Positions 17,063 through 28,203 of a stretch of 64,000 nucleotides of DNA are shown in pieces (positions within the stretch are counted from its first letter, which is position 1; each line of letters starts with the position of its first letter). The notes below the pieces were generated by a model. That model searched no databases. It was not told the DNA's origin and worked only from the letters and a program-made list of their open reading frames with translations. Both the position numbers and the translations under genes were made by a program. Source of the DNA: CAVOXO01 sp963700425 (GTDB lineage: Bacteria; Actinomycetota; Acidimicrobiia; Acidimicrobiales; Microtrichaceae); assembly GCA_963700425.1 (NCBI GenBank), contig CAVOXO010000001.1, forward strand, positions 1,550,001 through 1,614,000, written 5' to 3'.

Positions 17063-19072
17063 TCACAGCCCGAACGGGTACGTGTCGGGCATGCCGTCAC
17101 GTCGTACCACCGGGAGTGGGCCGACGGCGGTGGTCGCATCGATCCAGACGTACTCGTCGAACTGGTCCGGAAGAGTGGCCTGGAAGTAGTGGCTCTGCAG
17201 CTCGGTCTCCGGTCTGTAGATCACCCCGATCGCCCGTTCGAGACGCGGAACGCCGAGTTCGTCGCGCACCTCGGCCCGTTCGGGCTCGCGAAGGTGGATG
17301 ACGAACGCCGGGCGTCCGGTGTCGTGGAAGACCCGCTCGTAGCTGTCGGGGTGCGATGGGCGTACCGCCTTGTGTTCCATGTGGCCCCCCCACTCCGAGG
17401 CTGCCGCGACGACCCCGTGGTCGGTCCCGAAACCCACCAGGAACGCGTTGTCGCCGAACTCGCGCCGGGCGAGCATTCCCACATTGTGCTCGCCCCGCGC
17501 TCCCATCTCCGTCGCCGAGGCATCTCCGATGTGGGAGTTGTGCTCCCAGACCACGACCTTGGCCTGCGGACCCCGGTGGCTGCGCACCGCCTGCAGGGTC
17601 TCGAACATGTGCAGATCGCGCAGGTTCCACGACTCCCGAGATCCGTAGAACATGGCCCGGTAGTAGCGCTCCGCGTCGGCCACCACCGACGCGTTCTGCG
17701 CCGCATCGAGAAATGCGTCGGTTCCGTGGGTCGCGTAGTCGAGTCGTCGTGACAGCAGATCCCCGAGTGTCGCGACCACGGCGTCCTCACACCCTGCGAA
17801 CTCGCCGGTGATGACGGCTCGCCCGTACGCCGCCGGATCGTGCTGCCACGGGTTGAGACATGTGTATCGGCGTCGGGCCACGTCCGCAGCGGGGGGGTCG
17901 ACACGGTCGAGGTAGGTCAGTACCTCGTCACGAGACGTGAAGAGGCTGTAGAGATCCAGCCCGTGGAAGCTGACCTGGCGCGTGGGGTCCTCGACCGTGT
18001 CGTTGTGTACTCGCAACCACTCCATGAAGGCCGCGACCTCCCGGTTGCGCCACATCCAGGTCGGGAATCGCGAAAAGGCATCGACGTCGCGGCCGGTCGC
18101 CGGGCGGTGCCGGACATAGGCATCGAGTCGTGCCGCATCGGGCCAGTCGGCCTCGGCGGCGACAACGGTGAACCCCTTGTGCTCGATCAACTCTCGGGTG
18201 ATCCGTTCCCGCATCCGATAGAACTCCGACGTGCCGTGCGAGGCCTCACCCAGGAGGACGACCGTGCAGTCGGCGATTCGCTCGAGGAGCGGTCCGAGAT
18301 CGGCGTCACCGATCGCGTCGAACGGTTCGGCCACCTCGCTCACCAGACCGGAGACGCCTCGAACCCGAGCGGTTCGACCCCGGCGGGCGAACAGCGATGG
18401 GCGATCGGGCGCGGGTCGCCACCCCTGGGCGCCGATGAGCGGAACGAATCGAACGGCACCGAGGTCCTCCTCGGTGGTCGTGCCGCCGACCGACCGGAGC
18501 CGGATGAGCTCCTGACCGCGGGTCTCCGGCCCGACCGGGATGATCAGCCGTCCTCCGTCGGCGAGCTGCTCGACGAGAGCCTCGGGCACCGACGGACCAC
18601 CGGCGGTGACGATGATGGCGTCGTAGGGGCCTGCCTCCGGCCAACCGAGGGTCCCGTCTCCGACCACGACGCGGACGTTGTCGCAGCCGATCTCGCTGAG
18701 CGTCTCGCTCGCAGCGGCCGCCAGCGCCGAGTGTCGTTCGATCGTCCAGACCTCCGCCGCCATTCGACTCAGCACCGCGGCGCCGTATCCCGATCCCGTC
18801 CCGATCTCGAGTACCCGATCATCGGGGCCGATCTCCGCCGCGTCGACCATCGCCGCGACGATGTAGGGCTGCGAGATGGTCTGACCTTCGCCGATGGGCA
18901 GCGGGCTGTCCTCGTACGCGAATTCGGCGAGGTCCGGCGGCAGGAACCGCTCGCGGGGTATGTCGCGCATGGCCGCGAGTACGTGGTCATCGGTGATGCC
19001 CCGTGCTGCGATGTCGCGCGACACCATCACGGACCGCCGATTGCCTGCACTCGCGTCGTGATCACGGGCCAT
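17063..19072 (-). CDS. Protein-L-isoaspartate O-methyltransferase / erythromycin-esterase fusion
   Basis: A 669-residue two-domain protein. Residues ~10-215 match PIMT, with the SAM-binding motif VLEIGTGSGYGAAVL and the upstream GEGQTISQPYIVA; PIMT repairs aged isoaspartyl residues. Residues ~235-665 match the erythromycin-esterase superfamily, with LLGEASHGTSEFYRMRE, AAEADWPD and WEHNSHIGDA, which carry the conserved His/Glu residues. An erythromycin-esterase domain fused to another enzyme also occurs in the DosR-regulon protein Rv2030c, but there the partner is a phosphoribosyltransferase. Macrolide resistance should not be assumed. A DosR-box-like element lies 35 bp upstream. Confidence 0.93.
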   Translation of the reverse strand: MARDHDASAGNRRSVMVSRDIAARGITDDHVLAAMRDIPRERFLPPDLAEFAYEDSPLPIGEGQTISQPYIVAAMVDAAEIGPDDRVLEIGTGSGYGAAVLSRMAAEVWTIERHSALAAAASETLSEIGCDNVRVVVGDGTLGWPEAGPYDAIIVTAGGPSVPEALVEQLADGGRLIIPVGPETRGQELIRLRSVGGTTTEEDLGAVRFVPLIGAQGWRPAPDRPSLFARRGRTARVRGVSGLVSEVAEPFDAIGDADLGPLLERIADCTVVLLGEASHGTSEFYRMRERITRELIEHKGFTVVAAEADWPDAARLDAYVRHRPATGRDVDAFSRFPTWMWRNREVAAFMEWLRVHNDTVEDPTRQVSFHGLDLYSLFTSRDEVLTYLDRVDPPAADVARRRYTCLNPWQHDPAAYGRAVITGEFAGCEDAVVATLGDLLSRRLDYATHGTDAFLDAAQNASVVADAERYYRAMFYGSRESWNLRDLHMFETLQAVRSHRGPQAKVVVWEHNSHIGDASATEMGARGEHNVGMLARREFGDNAFLVGFGTDHGVVAAASEWGGHMEHKAVRPSHPDSYERVFHDTGRPAFVIHLREPERAEVRDELGVPRLERAIGVIYRPETELQSHYFQATLPDQFDEYVWIDATTAVGPLPVVRRDGMPDTYPFGL

Positions 19073-19106
19073 GGCCGGACCCTACCCATGCAACCCACCC
19101 CGCAGT

Positions 19107-19121
19107 AGGGCCATCGGTCCC
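19107..19121 (-). promoter_or_regulatory. DosR-box-like element upstream of the PIMT/esterase operon
   Basis: On the minus strand it reads GGGACCGATGGCCCT, 12 of 15 matches with both arms intact. It lies 35 bp before the start at 19072, a normal activator position. Confidence 0.5.
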
Positions 19122-19179
19122 TGCTCACCGGTTCGCCGAGTCCGGCCGGTCGGAAACCGGCCGCGCTCGCGTCCCCCGG

Positions 19180-19416
19180 TCAGAGGCGTCGTCGGGTTGT
19201 CATCGGCATGTCGACGTGGGAGTGGGCGGAGCGGACGTCGACCGTCGGGAACACCGCGGGCAGCAGGACATCGTCGGACACTCGACGAACACGCACGCCG
19301 TCGCCGTCGTTCGACTCGACCGCGAAGCCGCCCGACCAGTTGTCGATCGAGGGGCACCACACATCCACGGGTTCGCCGAAATGCAGTTGCCCCATGTCAC
19401 CGTCGTTCATCGCCAT
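19180..19416 (-). CDS. Small hypothetical protein (78 aa)
   Basis: ATG at 19416 has a GAGGT site about 8 nt upstream. The protein begins MAMNDGDMGQLHFGEPVDVW and contains the segment WCPSIDNWSGGFAVES. It is compact and beta-like in composition (VRVRRVSDDVLLPAVF), with no membrane segment. It is divergent from the Crp/Fnr gene. Family not recognised. Confidence 0.6.
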   Translation of the reverse strand: MAMNDGDMGQLHFGEPVDVWCPSIDNWSGGFAVESNDGDGVRVRRVSDDVLLPAVFPTVDVRSAHSHVDMPMTTRRRL

Positions 19417-19593
19417 GTGTCTACCTCGTACCGCCGCGGAAACCCCGGTCACCGAACGATTCGGACGTTCCGACCCCCCAGACGCCGGTCCGCTACCGCC
19501 TTCCGCTTCACCGCATGGTCGATCTTCGCGTCCACGGCGGCGGCGGTCTGTGCCGCAGTGCACAGAGCAGAGGATTTCTCTAGGGTTCGACCG

Positions 19594-20316
19594 ATGGTTC
19601 CCGCCGGGTTCGTGTCGTCGCTGTCGACCGAGACGCGGTCCGCTCTCTTCGCCTCGGGCCATGAGGTGGGCCTCGATCGCGGTGAGACCTTGTTCACTCA
19701 GGGCGAGCCGACGAGGAGCGTCGGCGTCGTGTTGAGCGGTCACCTCAAACTGACGGCGGTGGGAACCACGGGACGGGGCCTGGTCGTGGGCTTGTGGGGG
19801 CCGGGTGACCTCGCGGGTCATGTGACCGCCATCACGCGAACCACCCGGGTGGGTACCGCAACCGCCATGGACCGGGCGGCTCTCTTCGTCGTGCCGTCGG
19901 CCCGTTTCGAGACGCTCCTGGACGAGATCCCCGAGATGAGCCGGGTTCTCGTCAGGGAACTGGCCGGAGTGGCCGAGGCCGCGGTCCGGAGTCAGACCGC
20001 CCAGGGGACGGATCGTGCGTCGGTTCGCGTCGCCCGCCTGCTCGCGGAGCTGTGTGATCCGTCGGCGGCGTCGGGCCCGGCCCGACGCACCGATCTTCGA
20101 TTCGACCTGAGTCAGGACGAGCTCGGGCAGATCGTCGGGGCCTCACGGGAATCGGTGGCCCGAACCCTGAGGAACTTCCGCGAGGAGGGCGTGGTGTCCA
20201 CCGGTCGGCGTCAGCTGACGGTCGAGCGCCTCGAACGGCTGCGCGAGATCGCCCAGTTGTCGGTGACCGACACCGGGGCCCCCGCGGAACGGCTCGTGCG
20301 TCTGCCGTCCGACTGA
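19594..20316 (+). CDS. Crp/Fnr-family transcriptional regulator
   Basis: The 240-residue regulator has an N-terminal cyclic-nucleotide-binding-like beta-barrel (about 10-125, GETLFTQGEPTRSVGVVLSG) and a C-terminal winged helix (about 165-225) with the recognition region LSQDELGQIVGASRESVART. There is no N-terminal cysteine cluster of the FNR kind, so oxygen sensing by an iron-sulfur cluster is not expected. ATG at 19594 with AGGG upstream. It is divergent from the small gene at 19416 and precedes the PPOX gene. It could control these or the hydrogenase operon, but no site proves it. Confidence 0.9.
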   Translation: MVPAGFVSSLSTETRSALFASGHEVGLDRGETLFTQGEPTRSVGVVLSGHLKLTAVGTTGRGLVVGLWGPGDLAGHVTAITRTTRVGTATAMDRAALFVVPSARFETLLDEIPEMSRVLVRELAGVAEAAVRSQTAQGTDRASVRVARLLAELCDPSAASGPARRTDLRFDLSQDELGQIVGASRESVARTLRNFREEGVVSTGRRQLTVERLERLREIAQLSVTDTGAPAERLVRLPSD

Positions 20317-20392
20317 CGCCGGCGCACCTCGCGACACCTCCTCTCGCGCTGGCCTAGATTGTCATCGTCCGCAACCGCACGGAGACCGTTTG

Positions 20393-20812
20393 ATGGACCT
20401 CGCCACCGCTCTCGAGTGGGCCGCCGGGCGCAAGGTCGGCGTCCTCATCACCCTTCGTGCCGACGGACGCCCTCAGTCCTCCGACATCGCCTTCGTGGTC
20501 GACGACGGGACATTCATCATCTCCGTCACCGCCGATCGCGCCAAGACCGCGAACATGAAGCGGGACCCACGAGTCGTTCTCCACCTGACGGATCCACCGA
20601 GCTGGTCGTATCTGTCCTTCGGCGGGACCGTGGAGCTCTCCCCGGTCAGCCGACAGCCCGGCGATGAGACCAGCGACCGACTCGTCGACTACTACGAACG
20701 GGCCGCCGGCCGGCCCCACCCCGATGGGGAGGCCTACCGGCAGGCGATGGTGGACGAGAAGCGAATGGTGGTTCGCCTGACGCCGACGACCGTCACCGGC
20801 CAGATCAACTGA
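20393..20812 (+). CDS. PPOX-class flavin/F420-dependent enzyme
   Basis: The 139-residue split-barrel protein resembles pyridoxamine-phosphate-oxidase-like F420-dependent enzymes (Rv1155 type), with GVLITLRADGRPQSSDIAFVV, an ISVTADRAKTANMKRDPRV segment that would bind the cofactor phosphate, and a C-terminal MVVRLTPTTVTG. ATG at 20393 has GGAG 8 nt upstream. The physiological substrate is unknown. It lies 76 bp after the Crp/Fnr gene and converges on hypE. Confidence 0.87.
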   Translation: MDLATALEWAAGRKVGVLITLRADGRPQSSDIAFVVDDGTFIISVTADRAKTANMKRDPRVVLHLTDPPSWSYLSFGGTVELSPVSRQPGDETSDRLVDYYERAAGRPHPDGEAYRQAMVDEKRMVVRLTPTTVTGQIN

Positions 20813-20879
20813 GCCGCCGGCCCGGGCGACGTGTCCCGGCTCCGGCGTGGACCTCGTCGTTCGACCCGTGACGATCGGG

Positions 20880-20900
20880 CCCCGGGCGACGCCCTCGGGG
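20880..20900. terminator. Possible terminator hairpin between convergent genes
   Basis: A GC-rich hairpin (CCCCGGGC, loop GAC, GCCCTCGGGG with a small bulge) lies between the PPOX stop and the hypE stop at 20901. There is no clear U-tract. Confidence 0.35.
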
Positions 20901-21947
20901 TCAACAGATGCGGGGAAGCTGCTCGCCCACCGGTCGATCGACGATCCGTCGGGCGCCGAGGGACGTCCGGGCAACGACGACCCCGGTGTGGTCGCCGGTG
21001 ACCTCGCCGATCACGGTCGCCTCGGACCCCGCCTCGTGGGCGTGCAGCTGATCGAGCGTCCGGGCCGTGTCGTCGGCCGAGACGATCACCACGCACTTCG
21101 CCTCGTTGGCCACGTGCACGGGGTCGAGTCCCAGGAACCCACAGGCGGCCCTCACCGGTTCGGGCACGAGGATCGCCCCGTCGTCGTAGGCGATACCGAC
21201 GCCTGCCGTCTCGGCGATCTCGCACAACGCCGCGGCGAGCCCCCCGCGGGTGAGGTCCCGCAGGGCGTGCACGTCGATTCCGGCGTCGGTGACCGAGCCG
21301 ACGAGGCCGTGGAGAGGCCCGGTGTCCGAACGGAGCTCGGAGCCGAACTCGAGACCGTCGCGCACGCTGAGAACGGCCATGCCGTGGAGACCGATCTCAC
21401 CGCTCAGGATCACGCGGTCCCCCGGGGCCGCCCTCTCGGGACGGACATCGACGCCCGGTGGAATGGCGCCGATGCCCGCGGTGGTGATGTACATGCCGTC
21501 GGCCAGGCCGGCTTCCACGACCTTGGTGTCGCCCGTGACGAGCTGAACGCCGGCAGCCGTCGCCGCTCGGCCCATCGATTGCGCTATCCGCCCGAGAACG
21601 GCGAGCTCGAGGCCCTCCTCGAGGATGAACGCCGTCGACAGCGCGGTCGGTCGGGCTCCGGCCATGGCCAGGTCGTTGATCGTGCCGTAGACGGCCAGTT
21701 CACCGATGTTCCCGCCCGGAAAGAACAGGGGTCGCACCACGTAGCTGTCGGTGGTGAACGCCATTCTCTCCGACGAGGTCCGGACCACGGCGGAGTCCGT
21801 CGGGGTTGCGGTCGATGCCGCCTCACCGAAGGCGGGAAGGAACAGGTGCTCGACGAGGTCCGCGCCGAGTCGACCTCCACCACCGTGGGCGAGCGTGATG
21901 CGTTCGTAGTCGCGGAGCGGCAGTGGGCAGGTCCATCCGTCGATCAC
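20901..21947 (-). CDS. hypE: Hydrogenase maturation protein HypE
   Basis: HypE dehydrates the thiocarboxamide made by HypF on its C-terminal Cys to give the cyanide ligand of the NiFe site. The 348-residue protein has LAHGGGGRLGADLVEHLFLPAFG near the N-terminus, TRGGLAAALCEIA, and the required C-terminal tail PRIC ending in Cys. The start is GTG at 21947, overlapping the hypD stop (GTGA) with GAGGAG upstream. Last gene of the hydrogenase operon. Confidence 0.96.
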   Translation of the reverse strand: MIDGWTCPLPLRDYERITLAHGGGGRLGADLVEHLFLPAFGEAASTATPTDSAVVRTSSERMAFTTDSYVVRPLFFPGGNIGELAVYGTINDLAMAGARPTALSTAFILEEGLELAVLGRIAQSMGRAATAAGVQLVTGDTKVVEAGLADGMYITTAGIGAIPPGVDVRPERAAPGDRVILSGEIGLHGMAVLSVRDGLEFGSELRSDTGPLHGLVGSVTDAGIDVHALRDLTRGGLAAALCEIAETAGVGIAYDDGAILVPEPVRAACGFLGLDPVHVANEAKCVVIVSADDTARTLDQLHAHEAGSEATVIGEVTGDHTGVVVARTSLGARRIVDRPVGEQLPRIC

Positions 21948-23050
21948 GTCACATCTCCTCGGGTGTCCAGGCGTCGATAGCGGTGATAGGCCGCGCATGC
22001 GCCCTCTCCCGACACCATGGGAGCGCCCAGGGGATGGGTGGGTGAGCAGTCCACGCCGAAGGCGTCGCACTGGTCGGGGCGGAGCAGCCCCTGCAGCACA
22101 TCACCGGCCCGGCAGGCAGACGGTTCGGCCACCAGCACATCGGTGACGGAGAAGATGAGCTCGGCGTCGAAGTCCCGGTACGGAGCGGTGAGTCGCCAAC
22201 CACTCCGGGGAATGGTCCCGATCCCCCGCCACTGGCGGTCGGTCACCTCGAACACGGTTGCGAGGAGGTCGCGGGCCCTGGCGTTCCCCTCTGGCCTCAC
22301 CGCCCTGTCGTAGGCGTTGTCGAGCTCGGCGCGTCCGGATTCCAGTTGCCGTACTGCCCGTCTGATCCCGTCGAGTACGTCGAGTGGCTCGAAGCCGGTG
22401 ACCACGATGGGCACGTCGTGGCGGTCGACGAGATCCCGGTAGGCATCGAGGCCCATCACCGTGCACACATGTCCTGCGGCCAGGAAGGCGTCCACCCGGG
22501 TCTCCGGGTTGGCGAGGATGGCCTCGATGGCGGGCGGAACCAGGACGTGGCTGACGAGCACCGAGAAGTTCTCAAGACCCCGTCGCGAGGCCGTGTCGAC
22601 GGCCATGGCGTTGGCCGGGGCCGTCGTCTCGAATCCCACGGCGAAGAACACCACACGCTGCCCCGGGTTGTCCTCGGCGATCTCCACGGCATCGAGTGGC
22701 GAATACACCACACGGACGTCACCGCCGCGGGCCCGGACCGAGAAGAGATCGCCCGATGACCCCGGCACCCTCAACATGTCACCGAAGGAGCAGAAGATCA
22801 CGTCCGGTCGGGACGCGATGTCGAGTGCCCGGTCGATCAGCTCCAGCGGCGTGACGCAGACAGGGCAGCCCGGTCCGTGGATGAGGTCCAGGCCCGGCGG
22901 GAGCAACTGGTCGATCCCATGTCGGAGGATCGTGTGGGTCTGTCCCCCGCAGACCTCCATCACCGACCAGGGTCGGGTGACGGTCGCCGCGATCTCACGC
23001 AGAAGCGCCCCGGCCAGGTCGGGGTCGGCGAATTCGTCGAGGTACTTCAT
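21944..23050 (-). CDS. hypD: Hydrogenase maturation protein HypD
   Basis: HypD is the [4Fe-4S] scaffold on which, with HypC, the Fe(CN)2CO unit is assembled. The 368 residues include MEVCGGQTHTILRHGIDQLLP (shown here in part of the N-terminal lobe), the GPGCPVCVTP motif, GFETTAPANA and the cysteine-rich C-terminus (CRAGDVLQGLL and DQCDAFGVDCSP). ATG at 23050 overlaps the hypC stop. Confidence 0.96.
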   Translation of the reverse strand: MKYLDEFADPDLAGALLREIAATVTRPWSVMEVCGGQTHTILRHGIDQLLPPGLDLIHGPGCPVCVTPLELIDRALDIASRPDVIFCSFGDMLRVPGSSGDLFSVRARGGDVRVVYSPLDAVEIAEDNPGQRVVFFAVGFETTAPANAMAVDTASRRGLENFSVLVSHVLVPPAIEAILANPETRVDAFLAAGHVCTVMGLDAYRDLVDRHDVPIVVTGFEPLDVLDGIRRAVRQLESGRAELDNAYDRAVRPEGNARARDLLATVFEVTDRQWRGIGTIPRSGWRLTAPYRDFDAELIFSVTDVLVAEPSACRAGDVLQGLLRPDQCDAFGVDCSPTHPLGAPMVSGEGACAAYHRYRRLDTRGDVT

Positions 23051-23301
23051 CCTTCCGTTCCTGCGTCGGGTGCTCCGCCTCGCTCCATCTGGGCGAACAG
23101 CTCGAGCGACCGCTTCGCCGCGGCTTCGTCGACCACGGTGATGGCGGCTCCCGCGTGGACGATGGCGTAGTCACCCACCCCGATGTCGGGGGTGAACGCG
23201 AGGCACACCGTCTTGGTCGCGCCGCCGAAATCGACCCGTCCCATGAGCGTGCCTCGATCGTCGAACGTGTCGATCACCCGGCCCGGCACTCCTAGGCACA
23301 T
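23047..23301 (-). CDS. hypC: Hydrogenase maturation chaperone HypC
   Basis: The small chaperone of 84 residues begins MCLGVPGRVI; the Cys2 exposed after Met removal binds the iron intermediate and the large subunit. VDFGGATKTVCLAFTPDIGVGDYAIVHAGAAI is typical of the family. It overlaps the hypF end by 10 bp and hypD by 4 bp. Confidence 0.95.
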   Translation of the reverse strand: MCLGVPGRVIDTFDDRGTLMGRVDFGGATKTVCLAFTPDIGVGDYAIVHAGAAITVVDEAAAKRSLELFAQMERGGAPDAGTEG

Positions 23302-25632
23302 GTCGGCTGCTCCGCGACGACCGACGAACGGGAGGCGGACCGATGAGCGGCGACCGCGACCTGCCCCAGAGCGAGTCCGCCGTCGTTGGCGGGGACCACC
23401 GTGTGGGTCAGCACCTCGAATCCCCGCCGGGTGAGACGTTCCACGGACGTGACGGCCAGCAGTGCGTTCTGGAAGACGCCGCCGGTCAGCCCCACGGTCT
23501 CGATCGATCGTTGTCGCCGGAGCAGGTCCGCGGTCGTCACGGTCACGTCGGCGACCGCCTCGTGGAAGGATCTGGCCAGGGCAGGTCGGGGAAGCCCCGA
23601 CCTCAGTCCCTCGACGATCGCCCGGAGAACCGGCGCAGGATCGATGATCCCCTCGGCGCTCACCTCGAACGCCATGACCGGACCAGCGTCGGGACTCCCC
23701 GACGCGAGCGCTTCGAGCCCCATGGGAGCCTGGGCCTCGAAGGTGCTCCGGTGAACGACGTCGAGTACCGACGAGACGGCATCGAAGAGCCGTCCCATGC
23801 TCGAGGTGACGACGCCGCCTGACCGGTTGGCCACCATCTGGGCCATGACTCCTCTCTCGGTCTCCGAACACGCCCGAACCGATGCAATGTCGTCGTCCCA
23901 GTCGATCCCGGCAGCCGCGAGATGAGCGAGGGCCGACCGACAGGGATTCAGGACGGCTGCGTCGCCCCCCGGCGAGTAGATGTCCGCCAGGTGGCCCCAT
24001 CGTTCGCACCGGGCGTAGCCGCCCACGAGGACCTCACCACCCCAGAGAGTCCCGTCGGGGCCGTATCCGGTGCCGTCGAACACCATCCCGGCCACGGGTT
24101 CGTCGTCGCGCATCCCGTGTTCGGCCATCAGCGCCGCCAGGTGCGCGTGGTGGTGTTGCACCTCGACCACCTCGATACCCGGTCCCAACGCCCGGGCCCA
24201 TCGACGCGTCTGGTAGCGGGGATGGGGGTCCACGGCCACCACCTGCGGTCGAACCGAGTGGAGCCGACCCAGCAGCTCGACGGACGTCTCGAACACGCGG
24301 ACGGTCTCGAGGTTCTCCATGTCGCCGATGTGCTGACTCATCCATGCGTGGCGGCCCGAAGCGACACAGAACGCGTTCTTCACATCCCCTCCGACGCCGA
24401 GCGAGGGACCGAGGTCGAAGGGCAGACCAACGGGAAGCGGAGCGTATCCCCGGCTGCGTCGAAGCGGCTGTACCGAGTCGCCGACGACCCGAACCACCGA
24501 ATCGTCACACGGAACCCCGATGGGTCGGTCGTGGCTGCAGATGCTGTCGGCAAGATGTCCGAGCCGGTGCCGGGCCTCGGAGTCGTCGGTACAGATCGGC
24601 TCGCCGGACACGTTGGCGCTGGTCACCACCAGGGCCACGGGCGCCACCGACCGCGTGGCCCGGCACCGGCCTGAACAGCAGATGGTGCAGGGGGGAGTAG
24701 GCCAGCATCACGCCGATGGTCGCGTCACCGGTCACCTCCGCGGCGAGTAGGGCCCGATCGGCACGTTTCAACACCACGATGGGTCGCGCCGGAGACGTCA
24801 GCGACGAGGACTCGACCGGACTCAACCGACCCACCGTCGCGGCAACGTCGACATCACCGACCATCACCGCGAACGGCTCGTGGGGGCGGTTCTTGCGACG
24901 ACGCAGTGACGCCACTCCGGAGTCCGACGTGGCGTCGACCACGAGGTGGTAACCCCCGATTCCCTTGACGGCGACCACGTCGCCTCGGGACAGCGCGATC
25001 TGGACCGCCGCGATCGCGGCGTCGCCCGTGGCGGTGACCACGCCCTGCCGCTCGTGGCGGAGGGTCGGGCCGCAGTCCGGACACGCCACCGGTTGGGCGT
25101 GGAAGCGCCGGTCGCCGGGGTCGTCGTACTCCTTCCTGCACGCCGGGCACATGTCGAACCGCGCCATCGTCGTGCGCCGTCGGTCGTAGGGAAGCCCGTT
25201 GATGATCGTGAAGCGCGGACCACAGTTGGTGCAGTTGATGAAGGGGTGGCGGTACCGTCGATCGGTCGGATCGGACATCTCGCTCAGGCAGTCGTCGCAG
25301 ACCGACCGATCCGCGGGAATCAGCACCGGGCCGGCCGTGCGGGAGATCGAACCGCTGGTCAGGATCGAGAACCCCCGTTGGTGACGACGTTGTGCCGTGG
25401 ACGCTCTCACCGTGTCGATTCGAGCCATCGGCGGGAGTTCGGAGCGGAGACGCCGTCGGAACTCGGCGATCAGGCGATCCGAACCCTCGACCTCGATGAG
25501 GACGTGGTCCGCCTCGTTGCGGACGAACCCACCGAGATCCAACTCGCTGGCCAGGCGATGGGCGAACGGCCGGAATCCGACGCCTTGGACGATTCCACCG
25601 ACGACGAAGCGGCGCCTGACGTCGAGCGTCAT
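23292..25632 (-). CDS. hypF: Carbamoyltransferase HypF (one frameshift)
   Basis: HypF transfers a carbamoyl group from carbamoyl phosphate to HypE. Domains in order: acylphosphatase (about 1-90, VQGVGFRPFAHRLA), zinc fingers (CDDCLSEM, CTNCGPRF, CPACRKEY, CPDCGP), a YrdC-like domain, then the Kae1-like domain with VDPHPRYQTRRWA and FDGTGYGPDGTLWGGE. An extra G near 24660 (CCG-G-GCC) breaks the frame between LLFRPVP and ATRSVAPVALVVTSANVSGEP in the YrdC domain; without it the protein is about 779 residues, normal for HypF. ATG at 25632 overlaps the protease stop. Confidence 0.93.
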
Positions 25633-26104
25633 GTTGTGGCCTCTGCGATCACGTCCTCCAGCAGCAGGGGCACGGCCGCCTCCACGTGGGCCGACAGCCC
25701 CTCCCCCGGGGAGACGTCGGCGGGTTCGATCCCGAAGACGACGAGTCGGCCCGGCATCCGGTCGAGAGCACGCCCGAGAGAGACGGCCTCGGCGATGCCG
25801 ACGCTGTGGGAACTGGCGGGCGGCGACCACCCGGCGAACTCACCGTCACCGACGGCGATCCGGTGGCACGCTCCCGCAGCGCTCCCCTTCCGCACCGCGT
25901 CGACGACGATCGCGAGCCGCCGCCCGCGCCACGCATCGATCATCCGGGTCGGTTCGCCGTCGAGGCTCTGGAGTTCGACCGACCCTGAGTCCAGCGCCGC
26001 ATGACGGGACAACAGATCGATGACCATGGGGCCGAGGCCGTCATCGCGGCGCATGGTCGATCCGATACCGATGATCACCACCGGAGCAGCGGGTGCGTCG
26101 TCGG

Positions 26105-26108
<4 letters not shown>
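25629..26108 (-). CDS. Hydrogenase maturation endopeptidase (HyaD/HycI family)
   Basis: This protease removes the C-terminal peptide of the large subunit after nickel insertion. The 159 residues include the N-terminal IIGIGSTMRRDDGLGPMVIDLL (first metal-site Asp shown in DDGLG), VDAVRKGSAAGA in place of the more usual acidic loop, and SSHSVGIAEAVSLG with the conserved His. It overlaps hydA and hypF by 4 bp on each side, so it almost certainly serves this hydrogenase. Confidence 0.92.
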
Positions 26109-27405
<1,297 letters not shown>

Positions 27406-27409
<4 letters not shown>

Positions 27410-28203
27410 GGCTGCCTCCTCGACGGATCTGCCACGCTGACCGGGACGCTCCGGAACGGCTCGGACCAGCAGTTGAACGTGTGGAAGATCCGGCCGACGT
27501 CATCGGGGGTCATACCGTGCGACGCGAGCGCCTCGGCCATCGCCGTCGTGTTGGCCGTCTCCGCCGGGCCGAAGCATCCGTAACAGCCGCGATGGAACGT
27601 CGGGCACAACGCGCCGCAGCCCGCATGGGTCACCGGTCCGAGGCACGGCGTTCCCGCCGCGACCATGACGCAGACGTTGTGCTTCTGCTTGCACTCGACA
27701 CAGACGCTGTGGGTGGGAATGACCGGCTTGCGGCCGACAAGGTGGGCGCCGATGACCTCGAGGAGCTGACGACTGTCGATCGGGCAGCCCCGGAGCTCGA
27801 AATCCACATCGACGTGGTCGGAAATGGCTGTCGACGTCTCGAGGGTGGAGAGGAACGACGGCGTGGCGTAGACCACTGCCATCAGCTGCTCCACATCTCC
27901 GAAATTGCGAAGCGCCTGGATGCCTCCGGCCGTCGCACATGCTCCGATCGTGACGAGGAATCGGGATTGCTCCCTCACCCGCTGGATCCGCTCGACGTCG
28001 GCTGGTGTCGTGATCGATCCTTCCACCAGGGACACGTCGTAGGGACCCTCGACGACGGCACTCGACGCCTCGAGGAAGTAGGCGATGTCGACGGTCTCCG
28101 CGACGGCCATCAACTCGTCCTCGCAGTTCAGCAGCGTGAGTTGACACCCGTCGCAGCTCGCGAACTTCCACACCGCGAGAGTCGGCTTCGTCGTCGAGCT
28201 CAT
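27406..28203 (-). CDS. hydD: [NiFe] hydrogenase small (delta) subunit, group 3b
   Basis: The electron-transfer subunit has 265 residues. The proximal cluster ligands begin in SCDGCQLTLLNCED, with further cysteines in IGACATAGG and RGCPIDS. The C-terminal cluster region reads VCVECKQKHNVC and continues to CYGCFGP, enough for additional [4Fe-4S] clusters. There is no twin-arginine signal, so the enzyme is cytoplasmic as expected for group 3. ATG at 28203 overlaps the hydG stop. Confidence 0.95.

Noticed and set aside
17063..19072. Macrolide-resistance gene
   Set aside because: Erythromycin-esterase-superfamily domains are widespread in stress operons. Fusion to a protein-repair methyltransferase and lack of other resistance genes make resistance unlikely.
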